This document shows positions 32,912 to 40,967 of a stretch of DNA of 50,777 bases, piece after piece; position 1 is the first letter of the stretch; the number at the start of each line of letters is the position of its first letter. The DNA is from Bradyrhizobium sp. NAS96.2. GTDB lineage: Bacteria > Pseudomonadota > Alphaproteobacteria > Rhizobiales > Xanthobacteraceae. The notes beneath the pieces were generated by a model. That model had not been told where the DNA came from. It ran no database searches and saw only the letters and a list, made by a program, of their open reading frames with translations. The stretch is from contig NZ_LGHK01000036.1 of the NCBI RefSeq assembly GCF_001908235.1, positions 1 to 50,777 on the forward strand. The letters are read 5' to 3'. A program made the translations under genes and the position numbers.

Positions 32912-34417
32912 ATGTCCGCTCAGTTCGACGTGTTGATCGTGGGTGCCGGGTTGTCGGGCATCGGCGCCGGCTATCATCTGCAAACCAACTGTCCGGACCG
33001 CAGCTACGCCATTCTCGAAGGCCGCGATTGCATCGGCGGGACCTGGGACCTGTTCCGCTATCCCGGCATCCGCTCCGACTCCGACATGTACACGCTCGGC
33101 TATTCGTTCCGGCCGTGGACCGAGCCGAAGGCGATCGCCGACGGGCCGTCGATCCTGAACTATGTGCGCGAGACCGCGCGCGCGTATGGCATCGACAAGA
33201 AGATCCGCTTCAACCACCGCGTCGTGCGCGCCGACTGGTCGTCGGCCGATTCGCAGTGGACGGTCGAAGTCGAGCGTGGGCCGGAGCAGACGATCGAGCG
33301 TCTCACCTGCAACTTCCTGTTCATGTGCAGCGGCTACTACAAATATGAGCACGGCTACACGCCTGACTTCCCCGGCATCGCCGATTTCGCCGGCCGCGTC
33401 GTCCATCCGCAGAAATGGACCGACGACATCGACTATGCCGGCAAGAAGGTGGTGGTGATCGGCAGCGGCGCGACCGCTGTGACCCTGGTGCCGGAAATGG
33501 CCAAGACCGCCGCCCATGTCACGATGCTGCAGCGTTCACCGACCTATGTCGTGGCGCGGCCGGACGAGGATAAGGTCGCCAACTGGCTGCGGGCGCGGCT
33601 GCCGGCGAAGCTCGCCTACGGCCTCACGCGCTGGAAGAACGTGCTGTTCGGGATGTATTTCTACCGGCTCTGCAAGCGCCATCCGGAGCGCGTGAAGAAG
33701 CTGATCCTCGGCGGCGTGCGCCACGCGCTCGGCCCCGACTACGATATCGCGACGCATTTCACGCCGCGCTACAATCCGTGGGACCAGCGGCTTTGCCTGG
33801 TGCCGAACGGCGATCTCTTTCGATCCTTGCGCAGCGGCGGATCGTCCGTCGTTACCGAACAGATCGAGACCTTCACGCCCGGCGGCATCAAGCTGAAGTC
33901 CGGCAACGTGCTCGATGCCGACGTTGTGGTGACCGCGACCGGCCTCGATCTGCAGGTGCTCGGCGGGCTCGAGATCAAGGTCGACGGCGCGCCCATCGAT
34001 CTGTCGAAGACCATGAACTACAAGGGGCTGATGTACTCGGGCGTGCCGAACCTCGCCGCGGCGTTCGGCTACACCAACGCATCCTGGACGCTGAAATGCG
34101 ACCTGACCTGCGAATATGTCTGCCGCATGCTCAACCACATGAAGGCGAACGGCTACGCGCAGGTGACGCCACGGCGGAACGATCCGACGGTGACCGAACT
34201 GCCCTGGGTGGATTTCTCCTCGGGCTATATCCAGCGCGCCGCTGCCAGGTTCCCCAAGCAGGGCTCGCGCCGGCCGTGGCGGCTCTACCAGAACTATGCG
34301 CTAGATATCATGACGCTGCGGTTCGGCTCGCTGAAGGATGAGGCGATCGAGTTTCTGCCGGCACGCCGGACCAGTGCGGCGGATGCCGCCGCGAATCCGG
34401 CGCGGCAGGTGGCGTAA
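32912..34417 (+). CDS. Flavin-containing monooxygenase, Baeyer-Villiger type
   Basis: 501 residues. FAD motif VGAGLSGIGAGYHL at the N-terminus, then CIGGTWDLFRYPGIRSDSDM. The Baeyer-Villiger fingerprint FxGxxxHxxxW is present as FAGRVVHPQKW, followed by the NADPH motif VVIGSGATAVTLVPEMA. These enzymes insert oxygen into ketones to form esters or lactones, using NADPH and O2; the exact ketone is unknown. GGAGG lies 10 bp before ATG 32912. The divergent TetR gene shares its operator region. Confidence 0.93.
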   Translation: MSAQFDVLIVGAGLSGIGAGYHLQTNCPDRSYAILEGRDCIGGTWDLFRYPGIRSDSDMYTLGYSFRPWTEPKAIADGPSILNYVRETARAYGIDKKIRFNHRVVRADWSSADSQWTVEVERGPEQTIERLTCNFLFMCSGYYKYEHGYTPDFPGIADFAGRVVHPQKWTDDIDYAGKKVVVIGSGATAVTLVPEMAKTAAHVTMLQRSPTYVVARPDEDKVANWLRARLPAKLAYGLTRWKNVLFGMYFYRLCKRHPERVKKLILGGVRHALGPDYDIATHFTPRYNPWDQRLCLVPNGDLFRSLRSGGSSVVTEQIETFTPGGIKLKSGNVLDADVVVTATGLDLQVLGGLEIKVDGAPIDLSKTMNYKGLMYSGVPNLAAAFGYTNASWTLKCDLTCEYVCRMLNHMKANGYAQVTPRRNDPTVTELPWVDFSSGYIQRAAARFPKQGSRRPWRLYQNYALDIMTLRFGSLKDEAIEFLPARRTSAADAAANPARQVA

Positions 34418-34535
34418 CGCACGACGCGGCGAACCAGGCACAACTTCGCGCGCGCCCGGTCTGGCGCGGGCTGGCGATCATTCGGCTCCTCTGCTATGGG
34501 AGGGCTGCGCCCGCATGCTTCGCGGCGGGCGGTGC

Positions 34536-34612
34536 GGTCCCGTAGCTCAGCCGGATAGAGCGACGGTTTCCTAAACCGTAGGTCGGAAGTTCGAGTCTTC
34601 CCGGGATCGCCA
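34536..34612 (+). tRNA. tRNA-Arg (anticodon CCT)
   Basis: 77 nt folding as a standard cloverleaf. The acceptor stem GGTCCCG pairs with CGGGATC (one G-U), the D arm is GCTC/GAGC, and the anticodon stem ACGGT/ACCGT holds the loop TTCCTAA with anticodon CCT at 34570-34572. The T stem is GGAAG/CTTCC, discriminator G, and CCA is encoded. It reads AGG codons, rare in this GC-rich genome. tRNA-Arg genes are frequent integration sites, but no integrase or second copy of the 3' end is visible here. Confidence 0.97.
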
Positions 34613-34790
34613 TTTTCCGCCTGGTTGCGCGCAGCACACGCCATCGGCGGCCGCCTCCACCCCTCATCGAAGCCGCAACGGCCTTTGCGCTGCCTTCCGG
34701 CGTCGGTGTGGCGGGCATCTGCCTCCAAATTCACCCCAAATTAGGGAACGCTCCGGACAATGGGGAGGGGGCCACCGAAAGTCCGCGCGC

Positions 34791-36209
34791 ATGCGAGCTA
34801 GCGTTCCAGAACGGGTTGAAGAGGGCGGCAGCGCCGCCCTTCGCGATCCGCTGCGTCCAGGCGGCCGGCCGCTCGTTGTCGATGTCGACGAGGTGATGGT
34901 GCCGGGAAGCGCCGTCCCGGCGAGTATCGCTGCCGAATTGAGCGGTCGCTTTCTCGCGGTCACCGCGGCGATTGCTACCGCGTTCGGATCGGAAGCGCGA
35001 TCGACGCATGTTGCCGATACGTCGGGTTTCGATCCATCCCGCGCTCAGTTCGACCGTGACGCGGTGACCTTCCTCCTGCAGGTGCTGGGCGAAGGCCGCC
35101 CGGTCTATCTCTGTTCGGAAAATTGCTCCGAGCCGTTCGTCAGCGCGGTTGCCGAGCATCTCGGCGTCTTCACCGCCTGGGCTGCCGCACCGCCTGGCCG
35201 GTCGACGGTGGCGCGGAACGAAGACCTGCCGCCCGTGTTGCGCCAGGGCTTTGACTACATCGGCAGCGCAACGGTCGCATTGCCGGACTTCGCATCGCGC
35301 GTGGCGCGCCCCGGTCGATCCGAACCGGCTGCGTCCGCGCCGGCCGGTGTGCACAGCTGGCTGAAGTTGCTCCGGGTGCATCAATACGCGAAGAACGCCC
35401 TCGTGCTGGTGCCGCTGTTGACCGCGCATCAATTTACGCTGGGCCCGGCGGCGACGTCGCTGCTTGCGGTGATCGCATTCTCGCTCTGCGCGTCAGGCGC
35501 CTACATCCTGAACGACATACTCGACATCAGGGCCGACCGCGCGCATCCGGCCAAGCGCGACCGTCCGATCGCAAGCGGTGCGATCTCGGCGCCGCACGCT
35601 GTCGGCGCGATGGCTCTGGCGCTAACAGCCGCATTCGCGATCGCCTTGTGCATATCGGTCGAATTCGGCGGTGTCCTGCTCGGTTATTTTGCGCTGACCA
35701 CCTCCTATTCGCTGTGGCTCAAACGTGTCGCGATCGTCGACGTCGTCGTACTGGCGGCGCTTTATACCGTCCGCGTGATCGGCGGAGCGGTCGCGATCAA
35801 TGTGCCGATGTCGGAATGGCTGCTCGCGTTCTCGCTGTTCATCTTCATGTCGCTGGCGCTGGTGAAGCGTCACATCGAACTCGCCAGTCAGCCGGACGGC
35901 GCCGTCCTGGCGGCGCGCGGCTACCAGGTCGACGACAAGTCGATGATCGCGATCCTCGCCGCGGCATCGGGCTTCAATGCCGTCGTGATTTTCACGCTCT
36001 ACATCTCGTCCGATACGGTTCGTGCGCTCTACAGCCATCCGCAACTGCTTTGGGTCTGCTGCCCGATCCTGATGTACTGGATCGGCCGCGTGATGCTGTT
36101 CGCGCAGCGCGGATTGATCGACGACGATCCGGTGATGTTCGCGCTCCGGGATCGCGCCAGCTGGGTCGCGCTTGGCGCGATCGGCGTCATCATGCTTGCC
36201 GCCATCTAG
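34791..36209 (+). CDS. HAD-UbiA fusion: polyprenyl-phosphate phosphoribosyltransferase-like
   Basis: 472 residues. Residues ~25-175 are a HAD-like domain: DVDEV (31-35) matches motif I, but the motif IV acidic pair is lost (GSATVA at 158-163 instead of GDxxxD) and the motif III Lys is not seen, so it may be inactive. Residues ~190-472 are a UbiA-type prenyltransferase with about eight or nine helices. The Mg-diphosphate motif is NDILDIRAD (241-249), followed by RAHPAKRDRPIASGAI, very like mycobacterial Rv3806c, which makes decaprenyl-phosphoryl-5-phosphoribose from PRPP. The second region is YSLWLKRVAIVDVVVLA. Inner-membrane enzyme. It starts 2 bp ahead of the DprE1-like gene, so the pair is coupled. 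Confidence 0.88.
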   Translation: MRASVPERVEEGGSAALRDPLRPGGRPLVVDVDEVMVPGSAVPASIAAELSGRFLAVTAAIATAFGSEARSTHVADTSGFDPSRAQFDRDAVTFLLQVLGEGRPVYLCSENCSEPFVSAVAEHLGVFTAWAAAPPGRSTVARNEDLPPVLRQGFDYIGSATVALPDFASRVARPGRSEPAASAPAGVHSWLKLLRVHQYAKNALVLVPLLTAHQFTLGPAATSLLAVIAFSLCASGAYILNDILDIRADRAHPAKRDRPIASGAISAPHAVGAMALALTAAFAIALCISVEFGGVLLGYFALTTSYSLWLKRVAIVDVVVLAALYTVRVIGGAVAINVPMSEWLLAFSLFIFMSLALVKRHIELASQPDGAVLAARGYQVDDKSMIAILAAASGFNAVVIFTLYISSDTVRALYSHPQLLWVCCPILMYWIGRVMLFAQRGLIDDDPVMFALRDRASWVALGAIGVIMLAAI

Positions 36210-36211
36210 CG

Positions 36212-37597
36212 ATGCCGGCGGCTGCATTGCCAGGACGCGCGACGGCGAGCTCCAATCCGGGCGGGATTGCCCTGTCCGGCTGGGGCAACTATCCGAAGGT
36301 GTCGACCAAATTGCTGGCGCCGCGGACGCTCGCGGGCGCACGGGACCATCTGCTCGGGCGGTCCGGCGTCGTCGCGCGCGGCGCGGGCCGCGCCTACGGC
36401 GATGCGGCGATCGGCACGCACACCACGATTTCGACGCGCGGCCTGAACCGGATGCGGAGCTTCGATGCCGCAACCGCCCAGTTGACGGTCGAAGCCGGCG
36501 TGACGATCGCCGACATCCTTGCCGCGTTCGGGCCGCGTGGCTTTTTCCTGAAGGTCGTGCCCGGCACGAAATTCGTGACCGTCGGGGGCGCGATCGCGGC
36601 CGACGTGCATGGCAAGAACCACCATCGCGACGGCGGCTTCGGCACGATCGTCGAGTCATTCCGCCTCGCGCTGCCGAGCGGCGAGATAGTCACCTGCTCA
36701 CGCGCGGAGAACGCTGCACTGTTCATGGCGACGCTCGGAGGCATGGGCCTGACCGGCATGATCCTCGAGGCGACGTTGCGGCTGCTCCCGATCGAGACGG
36801 CCTGGCTGCGGCAGGACACGCGCGTCGCCGGCAATCTCGAGGCGGCGATCGATCTGCTGGAAGGCAGCGCATCGGCCACCTATTCGGTGGCCTGGATCGA
36901 CTGCCTTGCACGCGGTGCTGCGCTTGGACGATCGCTGGTCTATCTGGCCGAGCACGCCACGCGCCGTGACAAGGAATTGCTGGGGCCCGAGCTCGCGCCG
37001 TTTCCCAGCCCTCGCATGTCGCGGCTATCGGTGCCGGAGCTGTTTCCTGGCTGGCTGCTCAACCGCGCATCGATGCGAGCGTTCAACGAGCTGTACTTCC
37101 GCCGCGGCGCTGCGCAGCAGGGCAGACCGCGGCTCGTGCATTGGGATCCCTACTTCTTCCCGCTCGATGCGATCGCCGACTGGAACAGGATCTATGGCCG
37201 GCGCGGCTTTGTGCAATATCAATGTGTGATCCCGCAGGCGCGCGCTCGCCGCGTGCTTGCTGACATCCTGGACCGGGTCTCGCGGCGCGGCGATGCGTCG
37301 TTTCTTGCCGTGCTCAAGCAGCTCGGCGATGGCGATGGACCGATGTCGTTTCCGCTGCGAGGCTATACATTGACGATGGACTTTCCGGTCAGCGACCCGC
37401 TGTTCGGGTTTCTTGACGAGCTTGATGCATTGGTGGTCGATGCCGGCGGCCGGCTCTACCTCGCCAAGGACGCGCGGCAATCCCGCGCGACATTCGAATC
37501 CGGATATCCCCGCCTTGCGGCCTTGCGGGACATCCGTCAGCAGACCGGGGCGGATACGCGCCTAGTCTCCCACCTTTCAGCACGGCTTGGAATTTGA
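36212..37597 (+). CDS. DprE1-like FAD oxidase (decaprenylphosphoryl-ribose 2'-oxidase type)
   Basis: 461 residues, the length of mycobacterial DprE1. FAD motifs are RGAGRAYGDAAI (about 56-67) and GGAIAADVHGKNHH (125-138), covering the DprE1 stretch with His133 and Lys135. The C-terminal substrate domain has FVQYQCVIP, GYTLTMDFP (384-392) and LAKDAR (417-422), with Lys419 matching catalytic Lys418 of M. tuberculosis. At the benzothiazinone-reactive Cys387 position the protein has Thr388. The family oxidises C2' of polyprenyl-phosphoribose to the keto form. It begins 2 bp after the UbiA stop and overlaps the next gene by 1 bp. Confidence 0.9.
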   Translation: MPAAALPGRATASSNPGGIALSGWGNYPKVSTKLLAPRTLAGARDHLLGRSGVVARGAGRAYGDAAIGTHTTISTRGLNRMRSFDAATAQLTVEAGVTIADILAAFGPRGFFLKVVPGTKFVTVGGAIAADVHGKNHHRDGGFGTIVESFRLALPSGEIVTCSRAENAALFMATLGGMGLTGMILEATLRLLPIETAWLRQDTRVAGNLEAAIDLLEGSASATYSVAWIDCLARGAALGRSLVYLAEHATRRDKELLGPELAPFPSPRMSRLSVPELFPGWLLNRASMRAFNELYFRRGAAQQGRPRLVHWDPYFFPLDAIADWNRIYGRRGFVQYQCVIPQARARRVLADILDRVSRRGDASFLAVLKQLGDGDGPMSFPLRGYTLTMDFPVSDPLFGFLDELDALVVDAGGRLYLAKDARQSRATFESGYPRLAALRDIRQQTGADTRLVSHLSARLGI

Positions 37598-38343
37598 TGA
37601 CCGGCACAAAATCGATTCTGGTGATCGGCGGCAGCTCGGATATCGGGCACGCGACGGCGCTGCGCTATGCAAGGGAGGGCTGGCGCGTGACACTTGCCGC
37701 TCGCGACCTCGAGGCCGCGCAGCGCAACGCGGATGATATCAGGACGCGCAGCGGCGTCGTAACGACGGTTCAATCGCTCGACGTGCTGCAGACCGCGCAG
37801 CTTGCAGGCTTCGTCGCCGGCCTGTCCGTGCTCCCCGACACCGTGGTATGCGTCGTCGGAGAACTCGGCGATCAACAGCGTGCGCAGACCGATCCCGAGC
37901 TTGCGACGACGATCATGCGCACCAATTTCGAGGCGCCGAGCCTGCTGCTCGAACAATTCGCGCAACGCTTCGAGGCGCGCGGCTCGGGAACCATCATCGG
38001 GGTCAGCTCGGTCGCCGGCGATCGCGGGCGGGCGTCGAACTACTATTACGGCGCGGCCAAGGCCGGCTTCTCGCAATTCCTGTCTGGCCTGCGCAATCGC
38101 CTCGCGCTCGCGGGCAAGGTCCGCGTCATCACCGTCAAGCCCGGTTTCGTGCGCACCAGGATGACCGCGCATATGAAGCTGCCGGCGCACCTGACCGTCG
38201 ATCCGGACCGGGTTGCGGAGGATATCTACCTCGCCGATGTGACGAGGCCGCGCGACGTGATCTATGTGGCCCGGCGGTTCCAGCTGGTGATGACGATCAT
38301 CTGCGCGCTGCCGGAGGCGATCTTCAAGCGGATGCGCATCTGA
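37597..38343 (+). CDS. DprE2-like SDR (decaprenylphosphoryl-keto-ribose reductase type)
   Basis: 248 residues. Short-chain dehydrogenase with the altered cofactor loop GGSSDIGHATA, seen also in DprE2, catalytic Ser in GVSSVAGDRG and Tyr-Lys in YYYGAAKAG, then VKPGFVRTRMTAHMKLP. The C-terminal hydrophobic helix (LVMTIICALPEAIFKRM) fits membrane-associated DprE2. It would reduce the keto intermediate to polyprenyl-phospho-arabinose, completing C2' epimerisation. ATG 37597 overlaps the DprE1-like stop (TGATG). The 3' end overlaps the convergent glycosyltransferase by 20 bp. Confidence 0.9.
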   Translation: MTGTKSILVIGGSSDIGHATALRYAREGWRVTLAARDLEAAQRNADDIRTRSGVVTTVQSLDVLQTAQLAGFVAGLSVLPDTVVCVVGELGDQQRAQTDPELATTIMRTNFEAPSLLLEQFAQRFEARGSGTIIGVSSVAGDRGRASNYYYGAAKAGFSQFLSGLRNRLALAGKVRVITVKPGFVRTRMTAHMKLPAHLTVDPDRVAEDIYLADVTRPRDVIYVARRFQLVMTIICALPEAIFKRMRI

Positions 38344-39580
38344 CGGTCGGTCCGCTGACTGCTTCCGTCCCTGAGCTGCGCAGCAGCACAATGCCGACAA
38401 TGAGCGCGATCAGCGGAATGATCGCAAAACCGCCGATCGAGAACGTGCTGAGCGCCTGTTCGCCGTTGTGGGAAGACGCCATCTGCGTCGCTTGCAGGTA
38501 GCCGAACGCTCCGATCGGAATCGGCAAGGCGTAGATGATCCCTCGTTCCCGCTCGCGCGCACTTGTCAGCAGCGCCGGCAACAGCAGCGCGAGGCCGACG
38601 CTGAAGATCAGGAAGTCGTAGTCGTAGGCGTAGGGGCTGATGCAGACCGACACGATCGCGACGAGGCCGAGGCGCTCGCGGGCCGGCATCGGCCGGTAGG
38701 CTGCAATGAGGACCACGGCAAGCGCCAGCACCGCGACGACACCTTGGGCGACAAACGCTGCCGACGCGGACAACCCCGCGGTTCGCAACGCGGCATAGAT
38801 CGAGATCATGCGATGCATCGGGTAACTGCCGTGCTCCAGGAACACCGACGAATCGCGCACGCTCTGCAGGAATGCACTCCAGATCTCGACGCCGAAGACC
38901 GCCGTGCAGATCGCTGAGCTGATCAGCACGACGGCGGCGGCTGTCATCACCACGATCCAGGACCGCCGCAGCACGGCGTAGACCGCGAACGCGATCGCGA
39001 GATGCGGCTTGATGATCATGAGGCCAAGGGCGGTCCCCGCAAGGATTGGCCGCTCGTGGAAGAACAGGCAGGCCATTCCGATCAGCGCGGCCGTCAGCAG
39101 GCCGTTCTGTCCGCAGGCTAGCGTGATCCCGATCGTCGGAAAGAACACGATGAGCACGAGCACGAAGTTATCGCCTGCGAGGCGGCGCAGCACGGCGAGG
39201 TAAAGCGTCAGGGTCGAGGCCGCGAACAGCAGATAGGCAATCCCGACCGGGATCAGCGCGAACGGAGCCAGCAGCAGGCTGAACTGCGGCGGATAGGTCC
39301 ATGACATGAAGCCATCATGCCCGCCCGACGCCTCTCTCTGGATGACGATCAGCTTCGCGAACTGATAGGCCTGATCCACTGTGCCGAGCCACACCAGTTT
39401 TGCGGTGATGTAGAAGGCGGCAAAGTCGACGAGCTCGCGGCCGTGCCCGAGCCCCACGCGCGCGAGCCAGACGGCCTTAAAGACGATGGCGACAGCCAGA
39501 AGCGCGAGGATTCCGCTGATGTAAGCGGTTCGCTTCGAGGTGGTCGACCGAATTGCTTCAAGGGTAGTCACGAACATCAA
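38324..39580 (-). CDS. GT87-type polytopic membrane glycosyltransferase
   Basis: 418 residues with about 10 membrane helices and the DUF2029/GT87 plan. The acidic motif after helix 1 is VDFAAFYITAKLVWLG; then SWTYPPQFSLLLAPFALIPV, IVFFPTIGITLACGQNGLLTA, and LMIIKPHLAIAF. GT87 contains the polyprenyl-phosphate-sugar-using PimE and, to my knowledge, AftC. It would use a lipid-linked sugar on the periplasmic side. Placed convergently against the DprE2-like gene, it is a natural user of polyprenyl-phospho-arabinose, but the acceptor is unknown. ATG 39577 or 39580. Confidence 0.87.
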   Translation of the reverse strand: MMFVTTLEAIRSTTSKRTAYISGILALLAVAIVFKAVWLARVGLGHGRELVDFAAFYITAKLVWLGTVDQAYQFAKLIVIQREASGGHDGFMSWTYPPQFSLLLAPFALIPVGIAYLLFAASTLTLYLAVLRRLAGDNFVLVLIVFFPTIGITLACGQNGLLTAALIGMACLFFHERPILAGTALGLMIIKPHLAIAFAVYAVLRRSWIVVMTAAAVVLISSAICTAVFGVEIWSAFLQSVRDSSVFLEHGSYPMHRMISIYAALRTAGLSASAAFVAQGVVAVLALAVVLIAAYRPMPARERLGLVAIVSVCISPYAYDYDFLIFSVGLALLLPALLTSARERERGIIYALPIPIGAFGYLQATQMASSHNGEQALSTFSIGGFAIIPLIALIVGIVLLRSSGTEAVSGPTVRCASA

Positions 39581-39779
39581 GCTGGGCCCTGTTTCGGCAA
39601 TTCAGGCTAGGTCGAATAGGTTAAGCAGTCGAAAAATCGGGCGGGATAGGGTGGTCCGACGTCTGTCGCCGGACGGTCGCGGGAACCGACGGTATATTGG
39701 TGCCCGGCTGCGACTTTCGCTGGACGCTCCGTCGGCGGCAGTGATAACGGCTGGGAAGAACCCTCTCTCGACGGATCGC

Positions 39780-40619
39780 ATGCCGAAACCTCCGCCTCCT
39801 TCCGCCAGTCGCGCGCCTGGCCCATCCCCGGCTCTGCAACGCGCCGTGGTCGCCTTGCAGATGGGACAGGTCGTCGAAGCCGAACGGCTGGCGGCGGAGG
39901 TCTTGAAGGCAAACCGGACCGATGTCGGCGCGGCCTCGATCCTGGCGCGGGCGCTGATGATGCAGAATCGCAACGAGGAGGCGATCGCGCCGCTTGAGCG
40001 TGCCACGCGCCGCGTCGAGGATCCCGGCCTCGAGACCTTGCTCGGCGCGGCGCTCGGCGGTGCTGGTCGCCGCAACGAGGCGATCGATGCGCTGCGCCGG
40101 ACCACCGCGCGGCGGCCGCCTTACCTGCCCGCATTTCAGGCGCTGGCAGCTCAATTGCACGGGGCCGGCCGCATCGACGAGGCGGTTGCCGTCCTTGAGA
40201 GCGCGCTTGCGCTCGCGCCCGGGAGTATCGAGTTTCAGCTCCTGCTCGCGCAACTGCTGCCCCAGCGCAACGAACGCGGCCGCGCGCGCGAGATTCTGGA
40301 GAGACTGCGCGTTGCGGCGCCGGGACATCCCGATGTTCTGGCGGCGCTCGCGCGTGTGCTGCTGCTCGATGGCGAATACGCGGCCGCGGCGGAGCTCTAC
40401 CGCCAGGTGCTGGCGCAGCGCCCAGACGATCCCCTGACGCGGACCAGCTTCTCCGCCGCTCTTCTGGAAATGGGCGATCGCGCCGGCGGCGAAGCCAATC
40501 TGCGTCTGGCGCTGCGCGGCCGGCCGCAAATGATCGGCCGCACCATGTCAGCGCTTACCATGGCATCGCATGGCCGCTTCTTCTTCCGTCCCAGCGGGTT
40601 TGCAAAGTTTCTGAGCTAG
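39780..40619 (+). CDS. TPR-repeat protein
   Basis: 279 residues from ATG 39780. It is mostly tandem 34-residue TPR-like helices (AERLAAEVLKANRTDVGAAS, ARALMMQNRNEEAIAPLERA, LGAALGGAGRRNEAIDALRR and several more), forming a protein-binding solenoid. The N-terminus is Pro-rich without a signal peptide. The C-terminus departs from TPR (MIGRTMSALTMASHGRFFFR). TPR proteins like this are often fused to sulfotransferases or glycosyltransferases, and here the repeats stand alone. It is divergent from the GT87 gene (199-bp gap) and could scaffold a glycan assembly complex; this is inferred only from position. Confidence 0.85.
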   Translation: MPKPPPPSASRAPGPSPALQRAVVALQMGQVVEAERLAAEVLKANRTDVGAASILARALMMQNRNEEAIAPLERATRRVEDPGLETLLGAALGGAGRRNEAIDALRRTTARRPPYLPAFQALAAQLHGAGRIDEAVAVLESALALAPGSIEFQLLLAQLLPQRNERGRAREILERLRVAAPGHPDVLAALARVLLLDGEYAAAAELYRQVLAQRPDDPLTRTSFSAALLEMGDRAGGEANLRLALRGRPQMIGRTMSALTMASHGRFFFRPSGFAKFLS

Positions 40620-40646
40620 GCGATTCTGTCGCCCCTGCGCAGAATC

Positions 40647-40729
40647 GTAGGATGGGTGGAGCGAGGCGATACCCATCTATCGTGCCGCATGGTGCGACGA
40701 TGGGTTTCGCTGCGCTCTACCCATCCTAC
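40647..40729. repeat. Palindromic repeat family F
   Basis: Ends GTAGGATGGGTGGAGCGAGG and CGCTCTACCCATCCTAC, with inner ACCCATC and GATGGGT. Structure parallels family A but the sequence is different. 27 bp after the TPR gene stop. Confidence 0.88.
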
Positions 40730-40779
40730 GCGACTAGCGCAGTTTCGAGTGAGCTGGACTGCCGCGCCACAAACTCGGT

Positions 40780-40901
40780 GTCGTCCCTGCGAAAGCAGGG
40801 ACCCATAACCACCGATGCGAATAGCTGCATGATGCCGGAACGACGAGCTTCTTTCACAACACGGGCCGCGGCGTATGGGTCCCTGCTCTCGCAGGGACGA
40901 C
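40780..40901. repeat. Palindromic repeat family C variant, copy 3
   Basis: Ends GTCGTCCCTGCGAAAGCAGG and CCTGCTCTCGCAGGGACGAC, inner ACCCATA and TATGGGT. It is the family C layout with CC>CT compensatory changes in both arms, so pairing is kept. Repeats F and C fill the 348-bp gap 40620-40967; no gene is there. Confidence 0.85.
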
Positions 40902-40967
40902 AAGTGGAAAGAGTCTTGTCCCGCGCCTGCGCCTGTCATCGCCGCGCAGCAATCTCGTACGCCCGGT

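Noticed and set aside
34536..40619. A genomic island integrated at tRNA-Arg(CCT).
   Set aside because: The tRNA is intact, no integrase is present, and I found no second copy of its 3' end in the window. GC content of the following genes is not obviously different.
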